Positions 8,209 to 16,673 are shown, counted from the first letter of the stretch. The stretch is DNA of 64,000 bases from Caulobacter soli (GCF_011045195.1 NZ_CP049199.1:2046001-2110000), one strand, 5' to 3'. Program-made: numbers and translations. Notes: generated by a model from the letters alone, not told the origin.

Positions 8209-9459
8209 TCAGGCGGCCTTGGGTTCCGGCGCCATGCGGGTCGGCACCACGGTCGCCGATTTCGGAAGCAGGAAGAACATCAGGCTGCCGGCCACGACGG
8301 CCGCGCCCGTGATGTAGAGGAAGGTGTCGAAGTTGCCGGTCTGGCGCTGGGTCATGGCCAGCAGCAGCGCGCCGGCCGCGACCGACATGCTGATGGCGCC
8401 GGTGACCAGTCCCATCACGCTGCTGTAGACCGCCACCCCGAAGGCGCGCGCCACTAGGACGCCGATCAGGTCGCCCTCGGCTCCGACGGCCAGGCCGATG
8501 AAGACCATCGAGATCGTCGCCGAAAGCGTTGTGTTGACCCCGGACGCCAGCAGGAAGAGGCCAATGCAGGGCATGCCCATCCCGATGGCGGCGACGACTT
8601 GGCCGGGCAGGCGGTCGATGGCCGCGCCACAGACGAACCGGCCCAACATCATGGCGATGCTGAACGCGGTGATGATCGCGCCGACGTCCACCTTGTCGAC
8701 GTTCTTGGACAGCAGCACCAGGTTGATCTGCGACTGCACCAGGGTCTGGTAGAGGTTGCACAGGATCATCGCGACGATGAGGATCCAGAAGGCGCGGGTC
8801 TTCAGGATCAGGGGATAGTCCGCCCAGGCCCGCTTGCGCGGCGGGGCGATGACCGCCGTGTCGGGTTCGGCGACGATGTTCTTGCGCGAGGAGGGCAGAA
8901 GCCACAGGGCGATCCCGCCGCACAGCAGGGTCACGGCCGCCATTACCAGGTAGCCCGCGCGCCAGCCGTGGGCCTCGACGAACGGGTTGAGGAAAAGGCC
9001 GGCCAGGACACCCGTCACCGCGGGCGCCGAAGCGGCCACGGCCAGGGCCAGGCCGCGCGCCCGCTCGAAATGGGCGACGACGACGCGGCTGAACACCGTG
9101 GCCGTGGTGGTAACGCAGAAGGCCGATTGCAGGGCGAAGATGATGTAATACTGGCGGATGTCGCCGGTCATCCGGCTGAGCGCGATCATGCACAGCGGCA
9201 GGGTGATGATGCCGATCGCGGCGGTGCGGTGCACGCCCCAGACATCGGCCAGCCGGCCGGCGATGGGAATGAAGACCGCCATCACGATGGCGACCACGCC
9301 GACCTGCGAAAAGGCCGCCGGCGTCCAATGCAGGTCCTGCAGGAAGTGCGGGGCCATGATGCTGGTGATGACGCCGGTGGTCGAAAGACCGGTCCCCAGC
9401 CCGAGCGCGGCGGCGGCCAGCGCGCGCCAGCCGGCGCGAAATTCAGACCAATAGGTCAT
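8209..9459 (-). CDS. MFS transporter
   Basis: A 416-residue major facilitator with about 12 hydrophobic segments. The first is near residues 10-32 (AGWRALAAAALGLGTGLSTTG), with the cytoplasmic loop motif GRLADVWGVHRT after helix 2. I start at the ATG at 9459 behind GAGGG; the longer frame adds 41 hydrophilic residues with no transmembrane character. The context of catabolic genes on both sides suggests import of an organic acid or an aromatic compound. Confidence 0.85.
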   Translation of the reverse strand: MTYWSEFRAGWRALAAAALGLGTGLSTTGVITSIMAPHFLQDLHWTPAAFSQVGVVAIVMAVFIPIAGRLADVWGVHRTAAIGIITLPLCMIALSRMTGDIRQYYIIFALQSAFCVTTTATVFSRVVVAHFERARGLALAVAASAPAVTGVLAGLFLNPFVEAHGWRAGYLVMAAVTLLCGGIALWLLPSSRKNIVAEPDTAVIAPPRKRAWADYPLILKTRAFWILIVAMILCNLYQTLVQSQINLVLLSKNVDKVDVGAIITAFSIAMMLGRFVCGAAIDRLPGQVVAAIGMGMPCIGLFLLASGVNTTLSATISMVFIGLAVGAEGDLIGVLVARAFGVAVYSSVMGLVTGAISMSVAAGALLLAMTQRQTGNFDTFLYITGAAVVAGSLMFFLLPKSATVVPTRMAPEPKAA

Positions 9460-9623
9460 CGACGTTCCCTCGTGGCGTCGGACGCTGAACGGCGCCCTTC
9501 TTGTTTTTCTGTCGACCGCGTCGTGGCGCCGACGATCATCTTGTGTACCGGATTTCCCGGGCTTGGACTTGGCGTCGGGCAAGGCGGCGGCGCAAAGCCG
9601 CCCCCGCGATAAACGCGTTGGGT

Positions 9624-10463
9624 TTAGGGGGCCTGGAGGTCGGCGGTCGCGCCCGCGGCGGCTTGTTGCCTGGCGCGGATGCGCTGCTCCTCGCGCTTCA
9701 AGGCCCGGGGGTTTTCGAAATCATGCTCGTACTTGGAGCGCATGGTTCCGCAGATCCGGTCCCAGATCGTCGTGAAGCCCCCGTAGTTGTACCGGAAGAA
9801 CTGATGATGCTGATCGTGGAAGGTGGCGGTGATGAACCACTTCGTCGCCCAGGACTTGTTCCACCACCTGGGCAGGAACTCGAACCCGCTGTGCACATAG
9901 ACGCCCATCAGCACGGTCGTCAGGCCGATGAAGGGGGCGGTCTGCTGGTGTATCGGCATGCCGAGCAGGAAGGGCGCGGCCGTGAACAGCGGAATGAACC
10001 CGCCGTTGATGAAGGACTCCAGCGGGGTGACCGAGAACGTGCTGAGCACGGTCGGCGTGGTCGAGAAGTGGTGCCAGCGGTGCACGATCAGATAGATGGG
10101 CTCGATGTGCATCAGGCGATGCCACCAGTAGAACCAGGTGTCGAACAGGACGAAGAAGGCGGCGTATTCGAGGGTGATGACCCACCAGGCCGCGGGCGCG
10201 GTGTTGTAGGTCAGCCAGCCCAGTGAATGCAGGTACTTCGTAAAGGCGCCCAGGAAGATCACGTTCAGCATCGTGCTGACCGTGACGCCGAAAATCTCGA
10301 TGCCCATCTGCTTCCACCGGAAGACGCCGGGCTGAACCTTGCGTCGGCGGAAGAAGCCGTTGAGGACCCCGGCGACAAAGCCGGCGACGATGAAGATCGT
10401 CACCCACAGGAGCGTGGGATTGCCCGCGATGGTCTCGAACATCGCCGCAAGCCTTCCAAGCAT
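9624..10463 (-). CDS. Sterol desaturase / fatty acid hydroxylase superfamily membrane protein
   Basis: A 279-residue integral membrane di-iron enzyme. The three histidine clusters are visible: HRLMH, HRWHH and HDQHH (the last near residue 219), separated by transmembrane segments. The family hydroxylates or desaturates lipids and sterols, using O2 and a di-iron centre facing the cytoplasm. A charged Ala-rich tail ends the protein. It is divergent from the MarR regulator, which may control it. Confidence 0.88.
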   Translation of the reverse strand: MLGRLAAMFETIAGNPTLLWVTIFIVAGFVAGVLNGFFRRRKVQPGVFRWKQMGIEIFGVTVSTMLNVIFLGAFTKYLHSLGWLTYNTAPAAWWVITLEYAAFFVLFDTWFYWWHRLMHIEPIYLIVHRWHHFSTTPTVLSTFSVTPLESFINGGFIPLFTAAPFLLGMPIHQQTAPFIGLTTVLMGVYVHSGFEFLPRWWNKSWATKWFITATFHDQHHQFFRYNYGGFTTIWDRICGTMRSKYEHDFENPRALKREEQRIRARQQAAAGATADLQAP

Positions 10464-10650
10464 CAGACCATCCCTCGCCTCAATCCCGGGCCCGTGCCGT
10501 CACAGCCACGCCGCTTATTTCATTGCAGCCGGCGCTTTGGTGGGCGCTTGGCGGAGCGGCCCGAAAAGCCGCCATCCCTTGTCCAAGCCGCCTTGCGATC
10601 GCGCCTTTGCTGTTGGCGAAAGAGTGCATGACCGTCGGAGATGGGTAAAC

Positions 10651-10687
10651 ATTTTAATTAAAATATTTTCCACACGGGGAGCGTGTG
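10651..10687. promoter_or_regulatory. AT-rich palindrome plus adjacent dyad, candidate MarR operator
   Basis: ATTTTAATTAAAAT (10651-10664) is a perfect palindrome in an otherwise GC-rich genome. It is followed by CACAC-N7-GTGTG (10671-10687). Both lie between the divergent hydroxylase and MarR genes, where MarR proteins normally bind. The assignment is from position and symmetry only. Confidence 0.45.
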
Positions 10688-10760
10688 AGATATTGGTGCG
10701 CGATACGGTATGGAGACTTGCTGCGGTCCCTCCGCGGCCGCCTGACCGGAGCCCGTTTTG

Positions 10761-11282
10761 ATGACAGCCAAGGCGCGCGCCGGCGCCCAGGACAAGGATC
10801 GTGTCGCCGAGGACGCCGCCGCCGAATTGCGCGAGTGGGCCGAACTGGGCCAACTGCTCGACGGCCTTTCTCACGCCAATGCGGCCCTGAAGGCCGCGGC
10901 CCAGGGCGTCATTCGCCAGTACGACCTGGGGCCGCGCGGCGCCTGGATGCTCAGCATGATCGCCAGCGGCGTGCGGCTGCCGATGGACCTCGCCACGGCG
11001 TTCAAGACCAGCCGCAGCCTGATCACCATTGAATTGAACCGGGTCATCAAGGCCGGCCTGGTCGAGACGAGCCCAAGCCTGGTCGACGGGCGTCGAACGG
11101 AATTGGCGCTGACGCCGCTCGGAGCGGCCGCGTGCAGAAGCCTGCGCAAGGAAACGGCCCGAATTATCCGGCGCAATCTCGCTGGCTACTCGGACGAGCA
11201 GATCCAGTTTTTCGCGCAGGCGCTCAAGGACGTTCGCCGGGTGGAGCCCGACGACGGATCACCGCCAGCGACGTTGTCCTGA
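10761..11282 (+). CDS. MarR family transcriptional regulator
   Basis: A 173-residue winged-helix protein. The DNA-binding part is MDLATAFKTSRSLITIELNRVIKAGLVE near residues 73-100, followed by the wing with the typical DGRRTELALTPLG. The N- and C-terminal helices form the dimer interface. I use the ATG at 10761, one codon after a TTG. It is divergent from the hydroxylase-type gene and probably autoregulated through the symmetric sequences between them. Confidence 0.85.
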   Translation: MTAKARAGAQDKDRVAEDAAAELREWAELGQLLDGLSHANAALKAAAQGVIRQYDLGPRGAWMLSMIASGVRLPMDLATAFKTSRSLITIELNRVIKAGLVETSPSLVDGRRTELALTPLGAAACRSLRKETARIIRRNLAGYSDEQIQFFAQALKDVRRVEPDDGSPPATLS

Positions 11283-11431
11283 GTGTCCACCTAGGGGCAA
11301 CTCGCCTGTCTCGGAGGCGGGGCGGACTCGACGTTGGCGCGCGCTGGGCAGAGCGGTGTGAGAGAGGATGTTCTCCGCCACCCGATCCGTTCGTTCGGCG
11401 CCTTTTTCGAAGATCTGCTGGTCGAGGAGAT

Positions 11432-11776
11432 CTAGACCTTCACATAGACGAAAGCGTCCTTGCCCGACGCTAGGCGCGTGGCCACGCGCTTGTAGTCGGA
11501 AACCTCGTACGCGTCGGCCGCCGCCAGTTCGGCGGCGGTGATCTCGAACACCGTGCCGTCGACTAGGTCTGTCGGGTTGTCGCTGGGCATGACGATCGGA
11601 TGGTGATCGGCGCCGCTGGTGGCGATCACCTGGGGATCGGTGATCCTGACCATCTCCCGCTTGTAGCCGGGGAGGGCGTCTGGTCCGCCTTCCAACCGGC
11701 GCCCGAAGGTCTCGACCTGCACCTTTTCCTGTTGCAGCGTGCCATATGAGAAGAGGTGAATTTTCGCCTCGGCCAT
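11432..11776 (-). CDS. Gamma-glutamylcyclotransferase family (AIG2-like) protein
   Basis: A 114-residue protein with the substrate-loop signature LFSYGTLQQ near residue 7 and a Glu (FEITAAELAAADAYE) in the position of the catalytic acid of the GGCT fold. The ATG at 11776 lies two bases after the SDR stop, so the two genes are translationally linked. Members release 5-oxoproline from gamma-glutamyl compounds, but many bacterial members have other or unknown substrates. Confidence 0.82.
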   Translation of the reverse strand: MAEAKIHLFSYGTLQQEKVQVETFGRRLEGGPDALPGYKREMVRITDPQVIATSGADHHPIVMPSDNPTDLVDGTVFEITAAELAAADAYEVSDYKRVATRLASGKDAFVYVKV

Positions 11777-11778
11777 GA

Positions 11779-12621
11779 TCAACGCGCCTGCTTGGCCTTC
11801 AGGTCGCCCTGGGCTTCGATGGAAATATCGTTCCAGGCTTCCCAGGTCTCGATCCGGCGGGCGTATTCGGCCTTGGTCATCGGCAGGCCGGCCGTGCCGA
11901 AGAAGACGCGCAGGGGCGGCTCGGCCGCGTCGACCACCTTCAGGATCGCAGGGCCGCTGGCCTCCGGATCTCCAGGGATGGCGGCGCTGCGGAACTTCGC
12001 CCGCGCGGCGCGCGCCTCGCTATAGGCGTCGATCGGCTTGGCCTGCTTGGCCGAAGGGCCGCTCCAATCGGTGGCGTAACCCGCCGGCTCGACGATCGTG
12101 ACCTTGATGCCGAGCGGCGCGACCTCGGCGGCCAGAGATTGGCTGAATCCTTCCAAGGCCCACTTGGAAGCGTGGTAGAGACCGATGGTGGCGAAGGCGT
12201 TGACGCCGCCGATCGACGACACCTGGATGATGTGCCCCGAGCCCTGCTTGCGCATCTGCGGCAGGACGGCCTGGGTCACCCACAGCGCGCCGAAGAAGTT
12301 GGTCTCCATCTGGGCGCGGGCTTCAGCCTCGCTGACCTCTTCGATCGTCCCGAACAAGCCGTAGCCGGCATTGTTGACGGCCACGTCGATGCGGCCGAAA
12401 TGCGTGATGGCCTGCGCGACCGCCGCGTCCACCGCGGCCTTGTCGTCGACATCGAGCGTGAGCGGCAAGACGAGGTCGCCATAGGTGTCGACCAGCGGCT
12501 GCAAGGTCGTGGCGTCCCGGGCCGTCGCCGCGACCTTGTCGCCTCGCGCCAGCGCCGCCTCGGTCCAGATCCGGCCAAAGCCCTTCGACGTCCCAGTGAT
12601 GAACCAGACCTTGCTTGTCAT
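11779..12621 (-). CDS. SDR family oxidoreductase
   Basis: A 280-residue SDR of the type often annotated as oxidoreductase/dehydrogenase YusZ-like: WFITGTSKGFGRIW cofactor motif, NNAGYG, and catalytic YHASK near residue 157. The ATG at 12621 follows AAGGAG. It ends two bases before the GGCT-like gene and the pair forms a small operon. The substrate is unknown. Confidence 0.87.
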   Translation of the reverse strand: MTSKVWFITGTSKGFGRIWTEAALARGDKVAATARDATTLQPLVDTYGDLVLPLTLDVDDKAAVDAAVAQAITHFGRIDVAVNNAGYGLFGTIEEVSEAEARAQMETNFFGALWVTQAVLPQMRKQGSGHIIQVSSIGGVNAFATIGLYHASKWALEGFSQSLAAEVAPLGIKVTIVEPAGYATDWSGPSAKQAKPIDAYSEARAARAKFRSAAIPGDPEASGPAILKVVDAAEPPLRVFFGTAGLPMTKAEYARRIETWEAWNDISIEAQGDLKAKQAR

Positions 12622-12849
12622 GTTCCTGCTCCTTGCGGGCGCCCGGTGGGCGCACGGCACAGATGGGTGGGGGAGGCGGCAATGTCAGGTCTTGACCGTA
12701 TGGTTTCGCCAACACGCGGGTTCGTCCCGTGCTCAGTGCGCGGGAGGTCTTCGGCTTGAGGTTCTGGAGGGTGAGGTCCGGCGGGCTGGCCAAGGCCTTC
12801 TCGTCGGCGAGGCGCGTGACCTGACGCTTGTCGCTCGGATCGGCGGGGC

Positions 12850-12973
12850 GTCCGGCGCCCGTGGCCCAACGTCGCGCGTTCTCGCGCTGACGGAAGGTCT
12901 CGCTTATATAGGCGGCCTTGCGTTGAACGGCGGCGCGCCAAGACCCGGATGGGAGCCTCACGAACGTGGCCAA
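12850..12973 (-). pseudogene. Relic N-terminus of a tyrosine integrase
   Basis: Reading leftward from a TTG at 12973, about 36 residues (ATFVRLPSGSWRAAVQRK, then AYISETFRQRENARRWA) match the N-terminal arm-binding start of phage-type site-specific recombinases (typical pattern RLPSGxWRAxVRRKGxxxSxTFxxxxDAxxWA). After this the frame continues without recognisable integrase domains, and no catalytic R-H-R-Y region exists. It sits about 100 bases from the 5' end of dusA, an established integration target. The rest of 12622-13078 shows no gene I can support. Confidence 0.6.
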
Positions 12974-13078
12974 CTTTCGCGCATGCCCTATGTGCAGTGA
13001 AGCGAGGCGCCGTGGCGAAACAGGGCGTGGCTCGTCGTGGTTCGAGCGCGTGCGTGGATTGTATAACTCTTTGAGTCT

Positions 13079-14107
13079 ATGTTAAAAGTGCAGAAATTTC
13101 AAACGCATAGGTTTTCTGTCGCTCCGATGATGGATTGGAGCGACCGCCACTGTCGGTCGCTGCACCGTGTGCTGTCGCGCCGCGCGCTGCTGTACTCCGA
13201 GATGGTGACCAGCGGCGCGGTGCTGAACGGCGATCGCGAGAAACTGCTCGGTTTCGACGCCGGCCAGCATCCTGTGGCGCTGCAATTGGGCGGGTCCGAG
13301 CCGGCCGACCTGGCCGCCGCCGCCAAGATCGGCGAGGACTACGGTTACGACGAGATCAATCTGAACGTCGGTTGCCCTTCGGACCGCGTGCAGAGCGGCC
13401 GGTTCGGGGCCTGCCTGATGCGCGAGCCGCAACTGGTGGCCGACTGCATGGCGGCCATGGCCGCGGCGGTGTCCGTGCCGGTGACGGTCAAGTGCCGGAT
13501 CGGCGTGGATGACCAGGATCCGGAGCACAGCCTGTTCGAACTGGTCGACCTGTCGGCCAAGGCCGGGGTGACCGGCTTCGTGGTCCACGCCCGTAAGGCC
13601 TGGCTGAAAGGTCTGTCGCCGAAGGAAAACCGCGACGTGCCGCCGTTGGACTATCCGCTGGTCCACCGCCTGAAGCGCGAGCGCCCGGAACTGACCATCG
13701 TGATCAACGGCGGCGTTCCCGATCTGGACGTCGCCTTGGAGCAGTTGGAGCATGTGGACGGGGTGATGCTGGGCCGGGCGGCCTATCATGAACCCGGTCT
13801 GCTGGGTCAGGTCGACCGCCGGGTGTTCGGCGAGGACGTCGCCGATATCGACGCCTTCGAGGCGGTCGAGCTCTACAAGCCCTACATGGCCGGACAACTG
13901 GCGGCCGGCGTGCATCTGGCGGCGATGAGCCGGCACATGCTGGGCCTGTTCCACGGCCTGCCGGGCGCGCGCGCCTGGCGCCGGATCCTGACCGTCGAGG
14001 GCGTGGCGGCCGGCGCGGGGCTGGACGTGGTCGATCGGGCCCTGGCGGCCGTGCGGCAGGCGGTCGACGCGCGCGAAGCCCGTTTCCTGGAAACGGTCGC
14101 CAGCTAA
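13079..14107 (+). CDS. dusA: tRNA-dihydrouridine synthase A
   Basis: A 342-residue flavoenzyme that reduces uridines in the tRNA D-loop. Diagnostic segments are SVAPMMDWSDRHCR near residue 14, the catalytic-Cys motif NVGCPSDRVQSGRFGACLM near residue 95, VKCRIGVDD, and the C-terminal helical domain MSRHMLGLFHGLPGARAWRR. The first 12 codons are unusually AT-rich (MLKVQKFQTHRF) compared with the GC-rich remainder. This suggests that an integrated element re-supplied the 5' end. The start ATG is assigned at 13079. Confidence 0.95.
   Translation: MLKVQKFQTHRFSVAPMMDWSDRHCRSLHRVLSRRALLYSEMVTSGAVLNGDREKLLGFDAGQHPVALQLGGSEPADLAAAAKIGEDYGYDEINLNVGCPSDRVQSGRFGACLMREPQLVADCMAAMAAAVSVPVTVKCRIGVDDQDPEHSLFELVDLSAKAGVTGFVVHARKAWLKGLSPKENRDVPPLDYPLVHRLKRERPELTIVINGGVPDLDVALEQLEHVDGVMLGRAAYHEPGLLGQVDRRVFGEDVADIDAFEAVELYKPYMAGQLAAGVHLAAMSRHMLGLFHGLPGARAWRRILTVEGVAAGAGLDVVDRALAAVRQAVDAREARFLETVAS
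13121..13138 (+). other. Candidate dusA integration (att) core
   Basis: The conserved coding stretch for APMMDW at the start of dusA is where dusA-targeting integrases recombine. Here it coincides with an abrupt change from AT-rich sequence (13060-13120) to GC-rich sequence, and an integrase relic lies just upstream. I did not find the second att copy in this window. Confidence 0.45.
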
Positions 14108-14182
14108 ACCCTGGGAACAAGCCGTGCGGATGCGCGGTTACGGACTTCGAAGTCGGGTAAAACCCTGATGCGAGGTCACGAA

Positions 14183-14857
14183 ATGTTACGTCCCACCCTG
14201 GCCGCCATGCTCGGCGTTACGCTCCTGGCGGGAGCCGTGTCCCAGGCCAGCGCGCAGGACGGCCGGTTCGCGGTCGGCGCCAATATCGGCACGCCCGGGG
14301 TCGGGGCGGAACTGCAATACAAGCTCAACGACCAGTTCGTCGTCCGTGGCGGCGGCGACTGGATGAACTTCGACTACGACCACACCTACAGCGGCGTCGA
14401 CTATTCGGCGAAGCTGAAGACCAGCACGGGCGGGGCCTTCATCGACTGGCACCCGGGCGGCGGCGGTTTCTTCCTGTCGGGCGGCAGCTATTTCGGTGAA
14501 CGCAAGGCGCGGCTGGACGGTCGGCCGACGGGTCCGACCCGGATCGGCGACTTGCTGTTCACGCCGGAGCAGATCGGCACGATCCGGGGCGATGTGGAGA
14601 TGTCCAAGACCCAGCCGTTCGCGGGTCTGGGCTGGGATGACACCTTTTCCCGCAACGGCCGCTGGGGTTTCCGGGTGCTGGGCGGCGTGTCGTTCAGCAA
14701 GAAGCCCAAGGTCGACCTGACCGCCACCGACGGCACGCTGGCCGGCGATCCCACCTTCCAGGCCGAGCTTCAGCGGGAGGAGGACAACGTCCGCGACGAC
14801 GCCAAGGGCTTCAAGTACTTCCCGATCGTTCAGGTCGGGCTGAATTACCGCTTCTAG
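14183..14857 (+). CDS. OmpW-like outer membrane beta-barrel protein
   Basis: A 224-residue secreted protein with a signal peptide (MLRPTLAAMLGVTLLAGAVSQASA, cleavage before QDG), alternating amphipathic strands and a terminal Phe (VGLNYRF), all typical of a small outer-membrane barrel. I prefer the ATG at 14183, seven bases after GAGG, to the one at 14168. A 12-base palindrome GACTTCGAAGTC lies at 14143-14154. Its last bases overlap the stop of the convergent aspartic-protease gene (CTAG). Confidence 0.75.
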   Translation: MLRPTLAAMLGVTLLAGAVSQASAQDGRFAVGANIGTPGVGAELQYKLNDQFVVRGGGDWMNFDYDHTYSGVDYSAKLKTSTGGAFIDWHPGGGGFFLSGGSYFGERKARLDGRPTGPTRIGDLLFTPEQIGTIRGDVEMSKTQPFAGLGWDDTFSRNGRWGFRVLGGVSFSKKPKVDLTATDGTLAGDPTFQAELQREEDNVRDDAKGFKYFPIVQVGLNYRF

Positions 14858-15354
14858 GAGCGCAGGACCAAGGCGCGGGGCGTGGCCTGGAAGCTGGACA
14901 GCCGGCCCAGATAGCTCATGCCCAGCAGCGACGTCTCCAGGCCTTTTTCGACGACCAGGGCGTCAACGTCGCTCACGCGCGCGCCGGCCACCGAAACGCT
15001 GGCCAGCTTGACCGAGGCGGCGTGGGTTTCGCCCGAGGCGGTCATGACCTTGTAGCTGTAGTCGAGGGCCTTGGTGTCGATGCCCAGTCGCTTGGCGTCG
15101 GTCTGGCTGAGGGCGACGGTCGTGGCGCCGGTGTCGATCAGGAAGCGCACGGCGCGGCCGTCAACCTTGGCTTCGGCCCAGAAGTGGCCGTCGGCGGCCT
15201 TGACGATCTGCGCGGCCCCGTCGTCGGCGGCGGCCACGGCGGGCGCTGGGCCTCGCAGGTCGGGTTGGCGCAGATCATCCAACGACACGACGGCTTTCGC
15301 CGCCCCGACCGCGGAGAGCGCGCCTACGATCGCGATGGACGCGAACTTGAACAT
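14854..15354 (-). CDS. Retropepsin-like aspartic protease family protein
   Basis: A 166-residue protein with an N-terminal signal or anchor (MFKFASIAIVGALSAVGAAKA) and one aspartic protease domain with FLIDTGATTVALS near residue 74 as the active-site Asp. The C-terminal LLGMSYLGRL matches the second conserved block of the clan AA TIGR02281-type proteins. Such enzymes work as dimers, here in the periplasm. I use the ATG at 15354, after a GCGGGGTG ribosome binding site, although a GTG lies three codons earlier. Confidence 0.85.
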   Translation of the reverse strand: MFKFASIAIVGALSAVGAAKAVVSLDDLRQPDLRGPAPAVAAADDGAAQIVKAADGHFWAEAKVDGRAVRFLIDTGATTVALSQTDAKRLGIDTKALDYSYKVMTASGETHAASVKLASVSVAGARVSDVDALVVEKGLETSLLGMSYLGRLSSFQATPRALVLRS

Positions 15355-15363
15355 CGAAGTCAC

Positions 15364-15620
15364 CCCGCCATACAGGCTTTCTGGCCGTTTCTACGACCGT
15401 TACGGGGAGAATAGTCGCAAATGGGTTTTCAACCGGTGAATCGGCGACCCATGCGATCAATCACGGTTAATTTCATAGTAATATAATGGCAAATTAAAAA
15501 GTTGTAATACTGGTCTATGATCAACGTTACTTGGATGTAATGTGCAACATGACTTCGATTTAACTTAAAAATCGACCAGTAACGGCACATACCGCTGCTC
15601 AACGGGAAGACCCGCCAGTT
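15364..15620. other. AT-rich intergenic region
   Basis: Between the aspartic-protease gene and the small secreted gene, 15440-15590 is strikingly AT-rich (TAATTTCATAGTAATATAATG, ATTTAACTTAAAAATC) for this genome. I see no convincing gene; the 68-residue minus-strand frame has unusual composition and no ribosome binding site. It may hold the promoter and an upstream element for the gene at 15634, or be acquired DNA. Confidence 0.5.
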
Positions 15621-15633
15621 GAGGGAATGCGCC

Positions 15634-15960
15634 ATGAAAAAGATCGCTATCGCCGCCGCCGTCGCCGTTTCGGCCCTGGCGTTCGCCGCTCAGGCTTCGG
15701 CCGCCGTGAGCAATTTCGAACTGCTGCAAGCCGCGCGCTGTCGCGGTCTGGCCGGCTCGGAAACGCTCGGCAAGCTGGACACCACCAAGGTCGACGCGAT
15801 GCTGAAGACCGAGTCCTCCGCCCGCGAGCTGGCTGTCCGCAACTCGCTCGTCAACAAGATGTCTTCGGCCCTGAAGGAAGCCAACGCGGCCGACGGCGCC
15901 AAGAAGGAAAAGCTGCTGGCCGAGCGTTCGAGCGCCGCCTGCGCCGCCTGGCTCAACTAG
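15634..15960 (+). CDS. Small secreted protein, paralogue of the gene at 16271
   Basis: A 108-residue protein with a clear signal peptide (MKKIAIAAAVAVSALAFAAQASA) and a short helical mature domain starting NFELLQAARCRGLAG, containing two Cys residues (near 36 and 104) that could form a disulfide. The ATG follows GAGGG. The domain pattern LLxAxRCxGLA...LDxxKxDAxxKxE is shared with the protein encoded at 16271. The function is unknown; periplasmic location is inferred. Confidence 0.8.
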   Translation: MKKIAIAAAVAVSALAFAAQASAAVSNFELLQAARCRGLAGSETLGKLDTTKVDAMLKTESSARELAVRNSLVNKMSSALKEANAADGAKKEKLLAERSSAACAAWLN

Positions 15961-15964
15961 GCGT

Positions 15965-16201
15965 CTAGCCCAGGCCGGCCGTCAGGCTGGCCATAGGGTC
16001 CGGGCGATGGGGAAGGGCGGCCATGATCGCCGCCCGTTCTTCGTCGCTCAGGCGGGCCCATCCGGCGATCTCCGGAAGGGTTCGCCGGCAGCCCAGGCAC
16101 AGGCCCGTCACGCCGTCGACCGCGCACACCTTCACGCACGGCGTGGCGATGGCGCGGGGCGGACGGGGCGCTGAAGTCACCGTGTCGAGGGGCGAGGTCA
16201 T
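15965..16201 (-). CDS. DUF1289 family protein
   Basis: A 78-residue protein with the DUF1289 core [29 protein letters not shown]. Its four Cys residues are spaced C-x3-C-x8-C-x2-C, suggesting an Fe-S or zinc site, followed by [14 protein letters not shown]. It lies between the two paralogous small secreted genes. The family function is not established. The start at 16201 has no strong ribosome binding site, so the N-terminus is uncertain. Confidence 0.85.
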   Translation of the reverse strand: MTSPLDTVTSAPRPPRAIATPCVKVCAVDGVTGLCLGCRRTLPEIAGWARLSDEERAAIMAALPHRPDPMASLTAGLG

Positions 16202-16270
16202 GCCCCGAATGTCGCCGCTGGAGGCGATGCGCACAAGAGGCGCGTCGTCCCTCCGCCAGGAGAGAACGTC

Positions 16271-16612
16271 ATGCGTAATCTGAACATCGCCCTCGTCGCC
16301 GTCCTCGCCGTTTCGGCGACCGCCCCGGCCTTCGCGGCCGACCGCATCAGCGACAGCGATCTGCTGCGCGCCTCGCGCTGTCTGGGCCTGGCCAAGGCCG
16401 CCAACCTGGGCGCCGTCGACGCCAAGGCGCTGGACGCCTTCGTCAAGGCGCAGCGGAAGGGCCGCGATCCGGGCCTGCGCGACCGCTCCGACACCACCGA
16501 ACAGACCGCCAGGAGCCAGGGCGCCAGCGCCAACGGCGACCGCAAGGCGGCGCTGTTGGCCGAGCGCGACGGGGCCTGCAAGGCGCTGATCGAGAACCCG
16601 ACCGGCGCCTGA
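16271..16612 (+). CDS. Small secreted protein, paralogue of the gene at 15634
   Basis: A 113-residue protein with signal peptide [22 protein letters not shown] and a mature domain [30 protein letters not shown] that parallels its neighbour at 15634, including the paired Cys residues (near 37 and 104). The ribosome binding site AGGAGA is six bases from the ATG. The duplication is interrupted by the divergent DUF1289 gene. The role is unknown. Confidence 0.8.
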   Translation: MRNLNIALVAVLAVSATAPAFAADRISDSDLLRASRCLGLAKAANLGAVDAKALDAFVKAQRKGRDPGLRDRSDTTEQTARSQGASANGDRKAALLAERDGACKALIENPTGA

Positions 16613-16673
16613 TCGCCTCATATCGCCCTACGGCGCTTTGCATCGGGCGCGGGCTGGCTTAAGTCCGCGCTCC

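Noticed and set aside
12990..13078. Possible tRNA fragment (GGTTCGAGCGC resembles a T-arm) upstream of dusA
   Set aside because: No acceptor stem, anticodon arm or D-arm could be formed around it, so the similarity is judged to be chance.
14854..14857. Overlapping stop codons CTAG of convergent genes (also at 43139-43142)
   Set aside because: It is a tidy arrangement, but expected by chance in compact genomes because CTAG encodes TAG on both strands. No functional claim is made.
15429..15635. 68-codon minus-strand frame in the AT-rich region
   Set aside because: Its unusual composition comes from the AT-rich DNA, there is no convincing ribosome binding site, and it overlaps the likely promoter of the gene at 15634.
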